Source: Ketobacter alkanivorans (GTDB taxonomy: Bacteria > Pseudomonadota > Gammaproteobacteria > Pseudomonadales > Ketobacteraceae). Taken from it: DNA of 64,000 nt. Where the stretch lies: assembly GCF_002863865.1 (NCBI RefSeq), contig NZ_CP022684.1, positions 3,911,990-3,975,989 of the forward strand, given 5' to 3'. The translations under genes and the position numbers were made by a program. This document shows, one piece after another, positions 34,038-43,013 of the stretch; positions within the stretch are counted from its first letter, which is position 1, and the number at the start of each line of letters is the position of its first letter. Below the pieces are notes generated by a model. The model searched no databases. It was not told where the DNA came from and saw only the letters and a program-made list of their open reading frames with translations.

Positions 34038-35945
34038 TTATTTGGACAGTTCCTTTTGTAAGTGTAGTAGCTCTTTGAATCTCGTCTTGTCTTTGACGCC
34101 TTCAGAGATGATTTGATCCAGATCTTGTTCTATTTTTTGTAAGTAAAGCCGTCGCAGAGCGTCGCTCAGTTCTGGGCTTTGCTCATCGTTGGGCAGCAGA
34201 AACTCGCGGGCTGCCAGTTTGAATATGGTGTCGCCGTCCTCTCGGTTCTGCCAGTGTCCCAGGATGGCTGCTGTGGAGGCATCTGGCTTTTTCTTAATAA
34301 ATTCAAATAGTTCCAGCAGCATATCCATTCGAGGCAGGCTCAGCTTTTGCAGATCGTCCGGCAGGCTTACGGCAGCTGCTTGGCGTGGGGCGTTCAACAG
34401 CATGCGGATGGTGCTGTCTACCAGTGACAGCTCATCTTTGGGGCTGTTCCTTTTAATGGGGGTGCGCCGTTTTGGGGGGCGTTTACCCTTTTTGCCATTG
34501 CCTTTAAAGCCGCTTTTCTCAAATTCGCTGTCATCCGGATAGCCGTAGTGCTCCTGTTCAAAGGATTCGGCCGCGTAACCTGAATTGTATCCGGGGTCTT
34601 GCTCATAATATGGAGGTGGTTCCTTGGATTCCAACCCCCTGGCTTCAGGATGTTCACGGGGCGGGGCAGGGTCCAGTTGGATGTCGGCCAGCTCAGTGAT
34701 TTCTCCGAGCCGTTTCAGCATAAGTTGCTGTAGAACGCCGCTTGGCAGTTGCTCCAGGTAAGGTTTGGCCAGGCTTGCCAGGCGAGCCCGGCCGTCCATG
34801 GTGCGGGTGTCTACTTCAGCGCCAAGGTGCTTGTAGAAGTATTCTGACAGGGTGTCGCATTCGTTCAGCAGGCCTTCAAAGTAGTCTGTCCCGTTTTTAC
34901 GCACCAGGGTGTCTGGATCTTCTCCTTCCGGTAGCAGTAGAAACTTGATCTGACGCCCATCTTTGGCGGTTGGGAGCGCGTTTTCCAGTGCACGCCACGC
35001 TGCGCGGCGGCCAGCTTCGTCGCCGTCAAAGCAGAAGATCAGCTCGTCGCTGCTGCGGAACAGTTTTTCGATGTGGTCACGGCTGGTGGCGGTGCCCAGG
35101 GTTGCCACGGCGTAAGGGATGCCGAATTGGGCCAGGGCGATGACGTCCATGTACCCTTCTACAATGACAAAGCGGCGGATCTTGTTGCTGGCCAGCTTGG
35201 CTTCGTAGAGGCCATAGAGCTCTTTGCCTTTATGGAAGACAGGGGTTTCTGGCGAGTTCAGGTATTTGGGCTTGTCGTCGCCCATCACTCGGCCACCGAA
35301 GGCGATGACTCGGCCGCGACTGTCGCGGATAGGGAAGATGACCCGATCACGGAAGCGGTCGTAGCGGCGGCCCTGCTCGTTTTCGATCAGTAGGCCGGCT
35401 TTAATGAGATTTTTGACTTCGGCATCGCTGTTGCCCAATGCGCTGATCAGGTTGTCCCAGCCTTGAGGGGCATACCCCAGGCGAAACTGTTTTGCGGTCT
35501 GGCCGCTGAGTCCGCGGCCTTTGAAATAGCTGATCGGTCGATCTTTGGTTTTGGGGTTGCGCAGTTGCTGCTCGTAGAAGGCTGTGGCGGATTCCAATAT
35601 TTTATAGAGTGGTTGGTAGTCTTCCCGAGGTTGGTTCTGGCCTTCCTCGCGAGGCACCTCTATGCCCAGGTTTCGAGCCAGGGTTTCCACGGCTTCCACA
35701 AACCCGAGCCGGGTGTAATCCATCAGGAAGCCGACGGCATTGCCGCTGGCACCGCAGCCAAAGCAGTAATAGAACTGCTTTTCCGGGCTGACGGTGAACG
35801 ATGGGGTCTTTTCCTGATGGAACGGGCAGCAGGCCGAATAATTTTTGCCGGTGCGTTTCAGGTGCACGTAGCTGTCGATGAGTTCTACCAGATCGGTTCT
35901 GGATAGAACATCATCGATGAACGTTTCGGGGATGCGGCCGGCCAT
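34038..35945 (-). CDS. dnaG: DNA primase
   Basis: A 635-residue primase. The CHC2 zinc-binding domain (CCPFHQEKTPSF, then YYCFGCGASG) lies at about 38-65. The TOPRIM catalytic core at about 255-340 has VIVEGYMDVIAL and FCFDGDEAGR. The C-terminal DnaB-interaction domain follows a Pro/Glu/Gly-rich and Lys-rich linker at about 420-500, which is longer than in E. coli. It makes RNA primers at the replication fork. It is 12 bp downstream of yqeY. Confidence 0.97.
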   Translation of the reverse strand: MAGRIPETFIDDVLSRTDLVELIDSYVHLKRTGKNYSACCPFHQEKTPSFTVSPEKQFYYCFGCGASGNAVGFLMDYTRLGFVEAVETLARNLGIEVPREEGQNQPREDYQPLYKILESATAFYEQQLRNPKTKDRPISYFKGRGLSGQTAKQFRLGYAPQGWDNLISALGNSDAEVKNLIKAGLLIENEQGRRYDRFRDRVIFPIRDSRGRVIAFGGRVMGDDKPKYLNSPETPVFHKGKELYGLYEAKLASNKIRRFVIVEGYMDVIALAQFGIPYAVATLGTATSRDHIEKLFRSSDELIFCFDGDEAGRRAAWRALENALPTAKDGRQIKFLLLPEGEDPDTLVRKNGTDYFEGLLNECDTLSEYFYKHLGAEVDTRTMDGRARLASLAKPYLEQLPSGVLQQLMLKRLGEITELADIQLDPAPPREHPEARGLESKEPPPYYEQDPGYNSGYAAESFEQEHYGYPDDSEFEKSGFKGNGKKGKRPPKRRTPIKRNSPKDELSLVDSTIRMLLNAPRQAAAVSLPDDLQKLSLPRMDMLLELFEFIKKKPDASTAAILGHWQNREDGDTIFKLAAREFLLPNDEQSPELSDALRRLYLQKIEQDLDQIISEGVKDKTRFKELLHLQKELSK

Positions 35946-35957
35946 GGGGTAGGGTAT

Positions 35958-36404
35958 TTATCCCAGCAGCTCTTTGACCTTTTTACTGACCGCGCCCATG
36001 TCTGCGCGGCCTTGAACTTGGGGTTTCACGATGGCCATCACCTGGCCCATGTCTTTCATGCCCTGGGCGCCGGTGTCGGCGATAGCGGCTTGAATTACGG
36101 AGGCTATTTCGGCTTCGTCCATGGCTTGGGGCAGAAAGTCTTTCAGCACGTCGATCTCGGCCAGCTCTATTTGCGCCAAATCGTCGCGCCCACCTTGGGT
36201 GAACTGCTCAACGGAGTCTTTGCGCTGCTTGACCATTTTGTCCAGGATGGCGAGCACGCGGGTGTCGTCCAGCTCAATGCGCTCATCCACTTCGATCTGC
36301 TTGAGTGCTGCGGTGGCCAGTCGCAGGGTAGACAGGCGTGATTTGTCTTTGGCGCGCATGGCTTCTTTTACGGCATCGTTCAGTTTGGCTTTGATCTCAG
36401 ACAT
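35958..36404 (-). CDS. GatB/YqeY domain protein
   Basis: A 148-residue YqeY protein. It is helical, with LRLATAALKQIEVDERIELDD and the C-terminal GatB-like tail MGQVMAIVKPQVQGRADMGAVSKKVKELL. It probably binds tRNA-related substrates; the function is unproven. Its place between rpsU and dnaG is typical of Pseudomonas-like bacteria. Confidence 0.93.
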   Translation of the reverse strand: MSEIKAKLNDAVKEAMRAKDKSRLSTLRLATAALKQIEVDERIELDDTRVLAILDKMVKQRKDSVEQFTQGGRDDLAQIELAEIDVLKDFLPQAMDEAEIASVIQAAIADTGAQGMKDMGQVMAIVKPQVQGRADMGAVSKKVKELLG

Positions 36405-36424
36405 GATGATTCCCGTTTTGGTCT

Positions 36425-36472
36425 AATAAAATAAAACAACAATACGCCGGATCGGGTCAAGCCCGCCGGCGT
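36425..36472 (-). terminator. Internal terminator between rpsU and yqeY
   Basis: On the minus strand ACGCCGG pairs with CCGGCGT, with an inner GGG/CCC, followed by the T-rich run ATTGTTGTTTTATTTTATT. It matches the position of the partial terminator that sets the rpsU to dnaG ratio in E. coli. Confidence 0.65.
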
Positions 36473-36502
36473 TATGTGTAAGGTATTTGCAGCGTAAAGT
36501 GC

Positions 36503-36718
36503 TTAGAACAGGCGCTTGCGGCGGATCTGTTCGCGAGACACTTTTTTGGCGTGGCGCTTTACCGCGGCAGCTTGCTTACGCTTGCGAACCTGGGTGGGCT
36601 TTTCGTAGAACTCGCGACGGCGAACTTCTGCCAAGACACCCGCTTTTTCGCAGGAACGTTTGAAGCGACGCAGGGCTACGTCAAATGGCTCGTTTTCTTT
36701 AACCTTTACATTAGGCAT
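36503..36718 (-). CDS. rpsU: 30S ribosomal protein S21
   Basis: A 71-residue S21 starting at ATG 36718 ([19 protein letters not shown]), with AAGGTGA upstream. The two residues before it in the longest frame are not part of the protein. It contains the conserved [23 protein letters not shown] and a basic C-terminus. It is the first gene of the macromolecular synthesis operon; an inverted repeat (36757-36778) lies in its leader. Confidence 0.97.
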   Translation of the reverse strand: MPNVKVKENEPFDVALRRFKRSCEKAGVLAEVRRREFYEKPTQVRKRKQAAAVKRHAKKVSREQIRRKRLF

Positions 36719-36756
36719 TAACAAATCACCTTACTTGTGAACTTATGAATTCTATT

Positions 36757-36778
36757 GATGGTTTAATTACTAACCATC
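36757..36778 (-). repeat. Inverted repeat in rpsU leader
   Basis: GATGGTT and AACCATC, perfect 7-bp arms separated by 8 A/T-rich bases, lie 39-60 bp upstream of the rpsU start. They could form an RNA hairpin or an operator. Confidence 0.35.
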
Positions 36779-36958
36779 GCTTTACGGCCGTGGCCATAGG
36801 GGTGCCGCATTTTAATGGCATTGATCTGTAAATGCAAAGGCCCTTTCTCCAGTAAAGTAGATTTTTTCGGTTGGCGTCGATTTAGGGGGCTGCTGGCGGT
36901 AAACTTCCCGCAGATTCCACGTCTTAGGCGTGTTTAATGAAGCTGATTAGGTAGGTTT

Positions 36959-37984
36959 GTGCGAATTTTAGGCATTGAAACGTCTTGTGATGAGACTGGC
37001 GTTGCGCTTTACGACAGCGAGAAAGGCATTATAGCGGAGGCTTTGTACAGTCAGGTAGAGCTGCATGCAGAGTATGGTGGTGTGGTGCCAGAGCTGGCCT
37101 CCCGTGATCATGTGCGTAAACTGTTGCCCTTAATTGAGGAGGTGATGACGCAGGCCAAGTGTACCTCGGCTGAGATTGATGCCATCGCTTATACGTCTGG
37201 CCCCGGTTTGGTGGGCGCGTTGATGGTGGGCGCGGCGGTGGCGAAAAGCCTGGCGTTTGCATGGGGAGTGCCCTCGGTGCCTGTACATCATATGGAAGGA
37301 CATCTGTTAGCGCCATTGCTGGAAGATCCGTCGCCAGAAGCCCCTTTTATTGCGCTGCTGGTCAGTGGTGGTCATACCCAGTTAGTGAACGTGACGTCCA
37401 TTGGCCACTATGACATCCTCGGCGAATCCTTGGATGATGCCGCTGGAGAAGCCTTTGATAAAACGGCCAAGATGCTGGGGTTGGGCTATCCAGGCGGGCC
37501 GGCATTGGCGGTGGCAGCAGAGGGGGGCAACCCCGACCGGTTTCGGTTTCCACGGCCGATGGTGGATAGGCCCGGGCTGGACTTCAGCTTTAGCGGCCTG
37601 AAAACCTTCACTCTTAATACTCGTGATGATTGCGCTGCTGCGCCTGGTGGCCTTACTGAGCAGGATGTTGCTGACATCGCCTGGGCTTTTCAGGATGCGG
37701 TGGTGGATACCTTGATGTTGAAGTGTCGCAGGGCTTTAAAGGAAACGGGAGCGAAGCGCTTGGTGGTGGCAGGAGGCGTTAGTGCGAACCGTTTACTGCG
37801 ACAAAAGCTGGCTGAGATGGTGCTTAAGCAGCGGGCCGAAGTATTCTATCCTCAGTTGCGATATTGCACCGACAATGGTGCCATGATCGCCTATGCAGGG
37901 TATCAGCGTATGCTGGCAGGGGCAGAGTCTGATCTTAAGGTGCAGGTGCGGGCGCGTTGGCCTCTGTCGGAGTTGCTTAGTTAG
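36959..37984 (+). CDS. tsaD: tRNA N6-adenosine threonylcarbamoyltransferase
   Basis: A 341-residue Kae1/TsaD protein with GTG start at 36959 preceded by AGGTAGG. Signatures: [14 protein letters not shown], the metal-binding [34 protein letters not shown] and [12 protein letters not shown]. It transfers threonylcarbamoyl to A37 of ANN-decoding tRNAs with TsaB and TsaE. It is divergent from rpsU, as in related genomes. Confidence 0.98.
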   Translation: MRILGIETSCDETGVALYDSEKGIIAEALYSQVELHAEYGGVVPELASRDHVRKLLPLIEEVMTQAKCTSAEIDAIAYTSGPGLVGALMVGAAVAKSLAFAWGVPSVPVHHMEGHLLAPLLEDPSPEAPFIALLVSGGHTQLVNVTSIGHYDILGESLDDAAGEAFDKTAKMLGLGYPGGPALAVAAEGGNPDRFRFPRPMVDRPGLDFSFSGLKTFTLNTRDDCAAAPGGLTEQDVADIAWAFQDAVVDTLMLKCRRALKETGAKRLVVAGGVSANRLLRQKLAEMVLKQRAEVFYPQLRYCTDNGAMIAYAGYQRMLAGAESDLKVQVRARWPLSELLS

Positions 37985-37992
37985 GTGCTTGG

Positions 37993-38625
37993 TCAGTCGC
38001 GCTGGCTGGTTTTGCGAAAGCTTTGCTCCTCGCCTTTGACCAGTTGGGTGATGTTATGACGGTGGCGAAACAGTAGCATTAAAGACAGCACTAAGATCGG
38101 ATGAAATAACTCAGCTTTAAACAGCAGTACAATCAGTGGAGCCAGAAAGAAGGATGTGATCGAGGCCAGTGAGCTGATACGGGTGCTGGCAAACACCAGC
38201 AGCCAGAGGCCGCCGATCACCAGCATGGATGGCCAGTGCAAGGTTGCCAAAACGCCAAATGCGGTGGCCACGCCTTTGCCACCGCGAAAATCAAAGTACA
38301 CAGGGTAAAGGTGGCCGAGGAACGCGCAAAAACCGCACAGAGCAGCGATCGACTCCGGCAACCCAAGTTCGCGGGCAATGATTATGGGGGCCACGCCTTT
38401 GGCAACATCGCCGATCAAGGTGAGCGCGGCAGCGAATTTGTTGCCCACTCTGAGCACGTTGGTGGCGCCGGGGTTGTGGGAGCCGGTAGAGCGTGGGTCG
38501 GGAAAGCCAAATATACGACACACCAGGATCGCTGCCGAGATAGATCCCAGCAGGTAAGAAAAAATCCACAGTACGATGGCGAGCAGGCTTTCCAGAATCT
38601 TGTCTCCCGTAAATGAGAATGACAT
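37993..38625 (-). CDS. plsY: Glycerol-3-phosphate acyltransferase PlsY
   Basis: A 210-residue membrane protein; the start at 38625 gives MSFSFTGDKILESLLAIVLW, while the longer frame runs over the folB promoter. It has five membrane segments and the three PlsY motifs: GSISAA, GSHNPGATNVLR and FDFRGGKGVATAFG. It uses acyl-phosphate to make lysophosphatidic acid. It is divergent from folB. Confidence 0.96.
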   Translation of the reverse strand: MSFSFTGDKILESLLAIVLWIFSYLLGSISAAILVCRIFGFPDPRSTGSHNPGATNVLRVGNKFAAALTLIGDVAKGVAPIIIARELGLPESIAALCGFCAFLGHLYPVYFDFRGGKGVATAFGVLATLHWPSMLVIGGLWLLVFASTRISSLASITSFFLAPLIVLLFKAELFHPILVLSLMLLFRHRHNITQLVKGEEQSFRKTSQRD

Positions 38626-38727
38626 TGTTTCACTTATATTGAGTGTGCTCAAGTTGCCACATCGCAAGTTGTCACATTCAGAGCATCTTGATAGATTGCC
38701 CTCAAACACGCTGAAGTAGGCCGAAGA

Positions 38728-39084
38728 ATGGATATTGTTTATATACGTGACCTGAAAATACAAACCGTTATAGGTATTTTTGACTGGGAGCGAGCCATCA
38801 AGCAGACAGTCAGCCTGGATCTTGAGATGGCTACGGATATTCGCAAGGCTGCTGCCAGCGATCATATTCGTGATGCGTTGGATTATAAATCCGTTGCCAA
38901 GCGCATAATCAGCTTTGTTGAAGGCAGTGATTTCCAGCTGGTGGAAACCATGGCAGAAACCATAGCGGCCATTGTGCGGGACGAGTTTGGTGTGCCCTGG
39001 TTGCGTTTGCGCTTAAGTAAGCCCGGCGCGGTGCGCGGGTCTCAAGATGTGGGAGTCATCATTGAGCGGGGAGAAAAGCCCTGA
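38728..39084 (+). CDS. folB: Dihydroneopterin aldolase
   Basis: A 118-residue FolB. VIGIFDWERAIKQTVSLDLEM near the N-terminus and LDYKSVAKRI, VETMAETIA supply active-site residues. It cleaves dihydroneopterin to hydroxymethyl-dihydropterin in folate synthesis. The last base of its stop is the first base of folK. Confidence 0.95.
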   Translation: MDIVYIRDLKIQTVIGIFDWERAIKQTVSLDLEMATDIRKAAASDHIRDALDYKSVAKRIISFVEGSDFQLVETMAETIAAIVRDEFGVPWLRLRLSKPGAVRGSQDVGVIIERGEKP

Positions 39085-39569
39085 TGGCAAGGGTGTACTT
39101 GAGCCTGGGCAGTAATATTGATCGAGAGCGGCATATTCGAGCAGCTTTGGATGCCTTGGCGCACTCCTTTGGTGAGCTGGCGGTGTCGCCGGTCTATGAA
39201 AGTGAAGCCGTGGGCTTTGATGGGGATCACTTTTATAATCTTGTGGTGGGTGTCGATACGAATTTAAGTGTTGGCGAATTGCAGCGGTTAATCAAAGAAA
39301 TAGAAGACGAAAACGGCCGCGAGCGCAGTGGCCCCAAATTCAGTGCCCGAACGCTGGATATTGATATTTTAACCTATGACGACTGCGTTGGTGATGTCGA
39401 TGGAGTCTCGCTGCCTCGAGCTGAGATTGTGAAAAATGCGTTTGTATTGTTGCCCCTGGTGGATGTGGCCGGTGAAGAGCTGCATCCGCAGTTGCAGGTG
39501 ACATACTCCCAGCTATGGGCGGAATACGACAAGACCAAACAGGCCTTGTGGCAAGTGTCATTGTTTTGA
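39084..39569 (+). CDS. folK: 2-amino-4-hydroxy-6-hydroxymethyldihydropteridine diphosphokinase
   Basis: A 161-residue HPPK. It has YLSLGSNI at the start, YNLVVGVDTNLS, and the catalytic region GRERSGPKFSARTLDIDILTYDD, with RTLDID holding the two Mg-binding Asp. It acts right after FolB, and the two genes are translationally coupled. It is convergent with the pteridine reductase gene. Confidence 0.95.
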   Translation: MARVYLSLGSNIDRERHIRAALDALAHSFGELAVSPVYESEAVGFDGDHFYNLVVGVDTNLSVGELQRLIKEIEDENGRERSGPKFSARTLDIDILTYDDCVGDVDGVSLPRAEIVKNAFVLLPLVDVAGEELHPQLQVTYSQLWAEYDKTKQALWQVSLF

Positions 39570-39590
39570 TGGCGTGCCCTGTTAGTTGTA

Positions 39591-40328
39591 CTAAAGGCTG
39601 CGGCCGCCATCAACAGCAATATCCTGCCCCGTAATATAGGGGGCGTCTTCTGCCAAAAAAAGAACGGCTTTGGCGATGTCCAGTTCTGTGCCTTCTCTTT
39701 GCAACGGTATCCCCGCCAGAATATTCCGCTTTTGCTCTTCGTTGATGTTGTGCTCTCCCTCAGGCCATAGCATGGCACCTGGTGAGATGGCGTTAACGCG
39801 CACATCGGGAGCCAGTGCTTTTGCCATTGAGCGGGTCAGCGTTTGCAGGGCTGTTTTTGCCATGCTGTAAGGGATGAAGTCTGCGTTAGCCTGGCTTGCC
39901 AGCGCATCGATGATGTTAACGACAGAGCCTTTGCTCTCTTTTAGTAGAGGAGCGAGTTGCTGGGTAAGGAAAAAAGGAGCCTGGGCGTTGCTGGCAAACA
40001 GATCGTTCCAGTGTTGTAGAGTGGTCTGGCCCAGCGCAGTGGGGTAGAACGACGAGGCGTTGTTTATCAGCAAGTCCAATCTGTGTTGCCAGCTGCGGGT
40101 TTGCTCTGTCAGTTGCTGCCACGCAGATGGGTCCGCCAGATCCGCATGCAGAGCGATGCAGGAGTGTGCTCGATTGTGATTGAGCTTATCTCGCAGGGCT
40201 TTGGCTTCAGCACCTGAATGGCGATAGTGCAGAATTATGTCGTAACCTTGCTGGTGTAAATATTCTGCTATGTATGCTCCGATGCGTTTAGCCGAGCCGG
40301 TGATAAGGGCAATTTTTTTGTCGTTCAT
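39591..40328 (-). CDS. Pteridine reductase (FolM/PTR1-like SDR)
   Basis: A 245-residue SDR. ITGSAKRIGAYIAEYLHQQG has the Arg in the TGxxxRxG turn that marks NADPH-dependent pteridine reductases. The catalytic region has YSMAKTALQ, with an Asp (IIDALAS) in the usual Ser area. The C-terminus ITGQDIAVDGGRSL is typical. It probably reduces dihydrobiopterin/dihydrofolate-type pterins and sits beside folB-folK. Its ATG overlaps the cca stop by 4 bp. Confidence 0.88.
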   Translation of the reverse strand: MNDKKIALITGSAKRIGAYIAEYLHQQGYDIILHYRHSGAEAKALRDKLNHNRAHSCIALHADLADPSAWQQLTEQTRSWQHRLDLLINNASSFYPTALGQTTLQHWNDLFASNAQAPFFLTQQLAPLLKESKGSVVNIIDALASQANADFIPYSMAKTALQTLTRSMAKALAPDVRVNAISPGAMLWPEGEHNINEEQKRNILAGIPLQREGTELDIAKAVLFLAEDAPYITGQDIAVDGGRSL

Positions 40329-41590
40329 GGTGTTTCTCTGACGTAGCTTTTTTTGATGTCGCCAATGGCGTTTATGCGACGCTTGCGTAATTCTGTGCCC
40401 AGCGTTTCACCGCGAAAGCCCAGATTGACCAGTACTTTTGCATGCACAGCGTTCGCTGCCTGGGCGCAATCTCTCAGGTAGTCTGCCTGAGTGTAGTCTC
40501 GGGTTTCAAATCCGGTGCGGCCTTTGGCATCTGCTTCGCAAGCCAGAAGAAAGTGTTCCAGGGTCTCTGGGCGGCGAAAAATATCTAACCCTTCAAACAA
40601 GCGCATAACTGTGCTGGGCCGCAATTCGAACGCTCGGTGGCTGTGGGTGTGGAAGCGCGCAACCAGGCTGCTGAGGCGCTTTACCGGATTGGGTGCTTTC
40701 AATCGTTGGCACACTTTCTTGCTGAGGAGGTCGCTGATGTCCTCATGCCCTGGATGACTGGGTAGCTGCTCTGGTGGCGTCAAGCCCTTACCCAAATCAT
40801 GGCACAGAAGTGAAAACAGGATGGCAACGGTCTGTTCTTTGTCTATGTTTTTGGGCTGGGCCATGAGGGCTTTAGCTGCTTTTAGCGTCATCATCACGTG
40901 AACGCCGGTATCAACTTCCGGGTGGTGTTTGGGGGGTTGTGGAACACCAAACAGCGAGCTCAGTTCCGGAAAAATAACCGCCAGTGCACCGCACTCTTGC
41001 AGGGCTTCAAAGTAACGCCAGGGAGAAGGCTCCAGCAGTGCCTTTTCGGTTTCGGTCCAGACACGCTCGGGTGTCAGATGTTGTAATTCGCCGCTGGTGG
41101 CAATGTGGCGCATCAGCTTTCGGGTTTCATCTGCAATGGAAAAGCCCTGCTCGTCGAACCGCGCAAGAAAGCGTGCGACCCGCAACACCCGCAGCGGGTC
41201 TTCAACAAAAGCATCGGATACATGGCGCAGCTGTCGCGTCTGTAAATCTGTTTGGCCATTGAACGGGTCGATGATGTTGCCGCTGTCATCCTCGGCCATG
41301 GCGTTGATGGTCAGGTCGCGGCGGGATAGGTCCTCTTCCAGGGAGACGTCTTTACCAAAAAAACATTCAAAGCCGGTATAGCCCACGCCGGTTTTGCGTT
41401 CTGTCCGGGCCAGCGCATATTCCTCGTGTGTTTGCGGGTGGAGGAATACGGGGAAATCTTTGCCGACAGCCTGATAGCCTTGCTCCAGAAGATCTTGTGG
41501 CAGCGCACCCACCACTACCCAGTCCCGATCTTTTACTGGAAGATTCAATAGCTTGTCTCGTACGGCGCCGCCCACCAGATACACGTTCAT
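40325..41590 (-). CDS. cca: CCA-adding tRNA nucleotidyltransferase with HD domain
   Basis: A 421-residue class-II CCA enzyme starting at ATG 41590 (MNVYLVGGAVRD). The catalytic Asp pair is in VKDRDWVVVG, with RRDLTINAMA and the EDPLRVLRVARF motif after it. The C-terminal HD domain (LCHDLGKGLTP) gives the phosphatase/phosphodiesterase activity of multifunctional gammaproteobacterial Cca. It repairs tRNA 3' ends. It is first in an operon with pteridine reductase. Confidence 0.96.
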   Translation of the reverse strand: MNVYLVGGAVRDKLLNLPVKDRDWVVVGALPQDLLEQGYQAVGKDFPVFLHPQTHEEYALARTERKTGVGYTGFECFFGKDVSLEEDLSRRDLTINAMAEDDSGNIIDPFNGQTDLQTRQLRHVSDAFVEDPLRVLRVARFLARFDEQGFSIADETRKLMRHIATSGELQHLTPERVWTETEKALLEPSPWRYFEALQECGALAVIFPELSSLFGVPQPPKHHPEVDTGVHVMMTLKAAKALMAQPKNIDKEQTVAILFSLLCHDLGKGLTPPEQLPSHPGHEDISDLLSKKVCQRLKAPNPVKRLSSLVARFHTHSHRAFELRPSTVMRLFEGLDIFRRPETLEHFLLACEADAKGRTGFETRDYTQADYLRDCAQAANAVHAKVLVNLGFRGETLGTELRKRRINAIGDIKKSYVRETP

Positions 41591-41655
41591 TAAGAGTCTT
41601 TCCAATCTGCCTGTTAACCAGTTTGTGAATAATGTCTTAAACGCTGAAAAAATCG

Positions 41656-41685
41656 TTGACCGCCAATCGAATCAGCACCTATAGT
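41656..41685 (+). promoter_or_regulatory. Strong sigma70-type promoter of the leader
   Basis: TTGACC at 41656-41661 and TATAGT at 41680-41685 with an 18-bp spacer. The start of transcription should be near 41692, pointing toward the EamA gene and away from cca. Confidence 0.75.
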
Positions 41686-41729
41686 GTAACGCAATCAGTC
41701 ATAACTTTAGTGTTAATTACGTAATCGAA

Positions 41730-41861
41730 ATGAGCATTCATCTCTTCGCAATCAGCAAGTTCGACTTTGTCGCCCCAGCCGCAGCATACAAACGCTGTGT
41801 GCTTGCCTGCGTCCGCGCATGGCGTATGGCAGGGATTGCTGCGGAGGGGATGCGGAATTAA
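41730..41861 (+). CDS. Possible 43-codon leader ORF
   Basis: Open frame ATG 41730 to TAA 41859-41861 inside the leader. It begins MSIHLFAISKFDFVAPAAAY and contains CVLACVRAW. There is no convincing ribosome-binding site, and it spans pairing segments 1 and 2, so it may be a leader peptide or only a chance frame in a structured RNA. Confidence 0.25.
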   Translation: MSIHLFAISKFDFVAPAAAYKRCVLACVRAWRMAGIAAEGMRN

Positions 41862-41885
41862 TCTATAAACCCTAAACCTGATTTT

Positions 41886-41930
41886 AAAAGGCCGCAGCGT
41901 TCCAGCAACCTGCGGCCTTTTTGTTTTCTG
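41886..41930 (+). terminator. Intrinsic terminator of the leader
   Basis: AAAGGCCGCAG (41887-41897) pairs perfectly with CTGCGGCCTTT (41910-41920) around a 12-nt loop, then TTTTTGTTTT. It lies about 70 bp before the transporter start, so read-through would control that gene. Confidence 0.9.
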
Positions 41931-41995
41931 AAAGTTCTGCAGGTTGCCGAGAGTGGTGCGATTTCATCGAGGAGGAAAACAGGAGTGAACCAATC

Positions 41996-42895
41996 ATGTC
42001 GGTGCCAGCTGCTTATCTTGCAGTAGTTTTAGTGTGGTCAACTACGCCTTTGGGTGTGCAATGGAGCTCCCAGGGGCTATCGCCTCTTGCGGGTGCATTA
42101 AGCCGTATGTTTTTGGCTGCTATCATCGGATGGATAGCGGCACGGCTGTTAAAGGTGGTGGTGCCATGGCATCGGCAGGCGATAAAAACCTATGCGGTTT
42201 CTAATATTGGTTTGTTCTTTGGATTAATGAGCGTGTATATCGGTGCCAAATACATATCCAGCGGTATGATTTCTGTGTTGTTTGGCTTGTCACCCATCGC
42301 CTCGGCAGTGATGGCGCGGTTTCTGTTGAAGGAGCCGCCCTTTTCTCTGGCCAAATGGATGGCAATATTGACGGGCGTGTCTGGGTTGCTGGTGATTTTC
42401 AGTCAGGATGTGGCGTTTACTGAGCGCGCGTACACAGGGTTTGCCCTTGTTGGTGTGGGCATGCTTTGTTTTTCGTTGAGTGGTGTCTTGATTAAGCGTG
42501 AGGCCACTACCTTGCATCCGTTGGCGCAAACGGTTGGTTCGCTGACCTTGGCGACGCCGCTGTATCTGCTGGCAGGTATGGTTTTTGGCTTGGAGGTGGA
42601 TTCACCGCAGCCGCGTGCTATTGCTGCAATTCTGTATTTGACGTTGTTTGGGTCATTTATCGGATTTTTCTGTTACTTCTACATACTCAAGCACATGCAG
42701 GCCAGCTCGGTTGCATTGGTTACGCTGATTACGCCGGTAATAGCGATATCGTTGGGTGTGATGTTAAATGGTGAGACGGTAACAGAGAACCTGATTATTG
42801 GAACGGCAATGATCTGTACGTGTCTGTTGTTGTTTTATTGGGGCGATCTCTTGCTTGGGCGGATTGGGTTGCGAGTTGGTCGAATCAGTAACTGA
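41996..42895 (+). CDS. EamA/DMT-family transporter with attenuator-like leader
   Basis: A 299-residue protein from ATG 41996 (MSVPAAYLAVVLVWSTTPLG), with AGGAG 10 nt upstream; the frame from 41921 overlaps the terminator. It has ten helices in two EamA repeats (LSRMFLAAIIGWIAARLL; IGFFCYFYILKHMQASSVALV). DMT proteins export amino acids, nucleosides or other metabolites. The upstream leader suggests expression is switched by a metabolite or by translation. Confidence 0.87.
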   Translation: MSVPAAYLAVVLVWSTTPLGVQWSSQGLSPLAGALSRMFLAAIIGWIAARLLKVVVPWHRQAIKTYAVSNIGLFFGLMSVYIGAKYISSGMISVLFGLSPIASAVMARFLLKEPPFSLAKWMAILTGVSGLLVIFSQDVAFTERAYTGFALVGVGMLCFSLSGVLIKREATTLHPLAQTVGSLTLATPLYLLAGMVFGLEVDSPQPRAIAAILYLTLFGSFIGFFCYFYILKHMQASSVALVTLITPVIAISLGVMLNGETVTENLIIGTAMICTCLLLFYWGDLLLGRIGLRVGRISN

Positions 42896-43013
42896 CGGTT
42901 TCGGCAATTGACCTGATGGGTGTGTTGATGTTGTATGGGTTTGCTATCCTGCATCAATGCACCTGTTTTAACTGGCGTGGGCTAATAAACCTGAGTTAAG
43001 AGACCCGAACAAT

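Larger units (their letters stand above)
41692..41930 (+). promoter_or_regulatory. Attenuator/riboswitch-like leader RNA (or sRNA) before EamA gene
   Basis: This is most of the 405-bp gap between cca and the transporter. Four segments can pair in two exclusive ways. Segment 1 is CCGCAGCA (41779-41786), segment 2 TGCTGCGG (41837-41844), segment 3 CCGCAGC (41892-41898), and segment 4 CTGCGGCC (41910-41917). Pairing 1:2, extended by CCCC (41773-41776) with GGGG (41846-41849), leaves 3:4 free to form the terminator. Pairing 2:3 would break the terminator. The ligand or trigger is unknown. A stand-alone small RNA of about 235 nt is the alternative. Confidence 0.6.
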
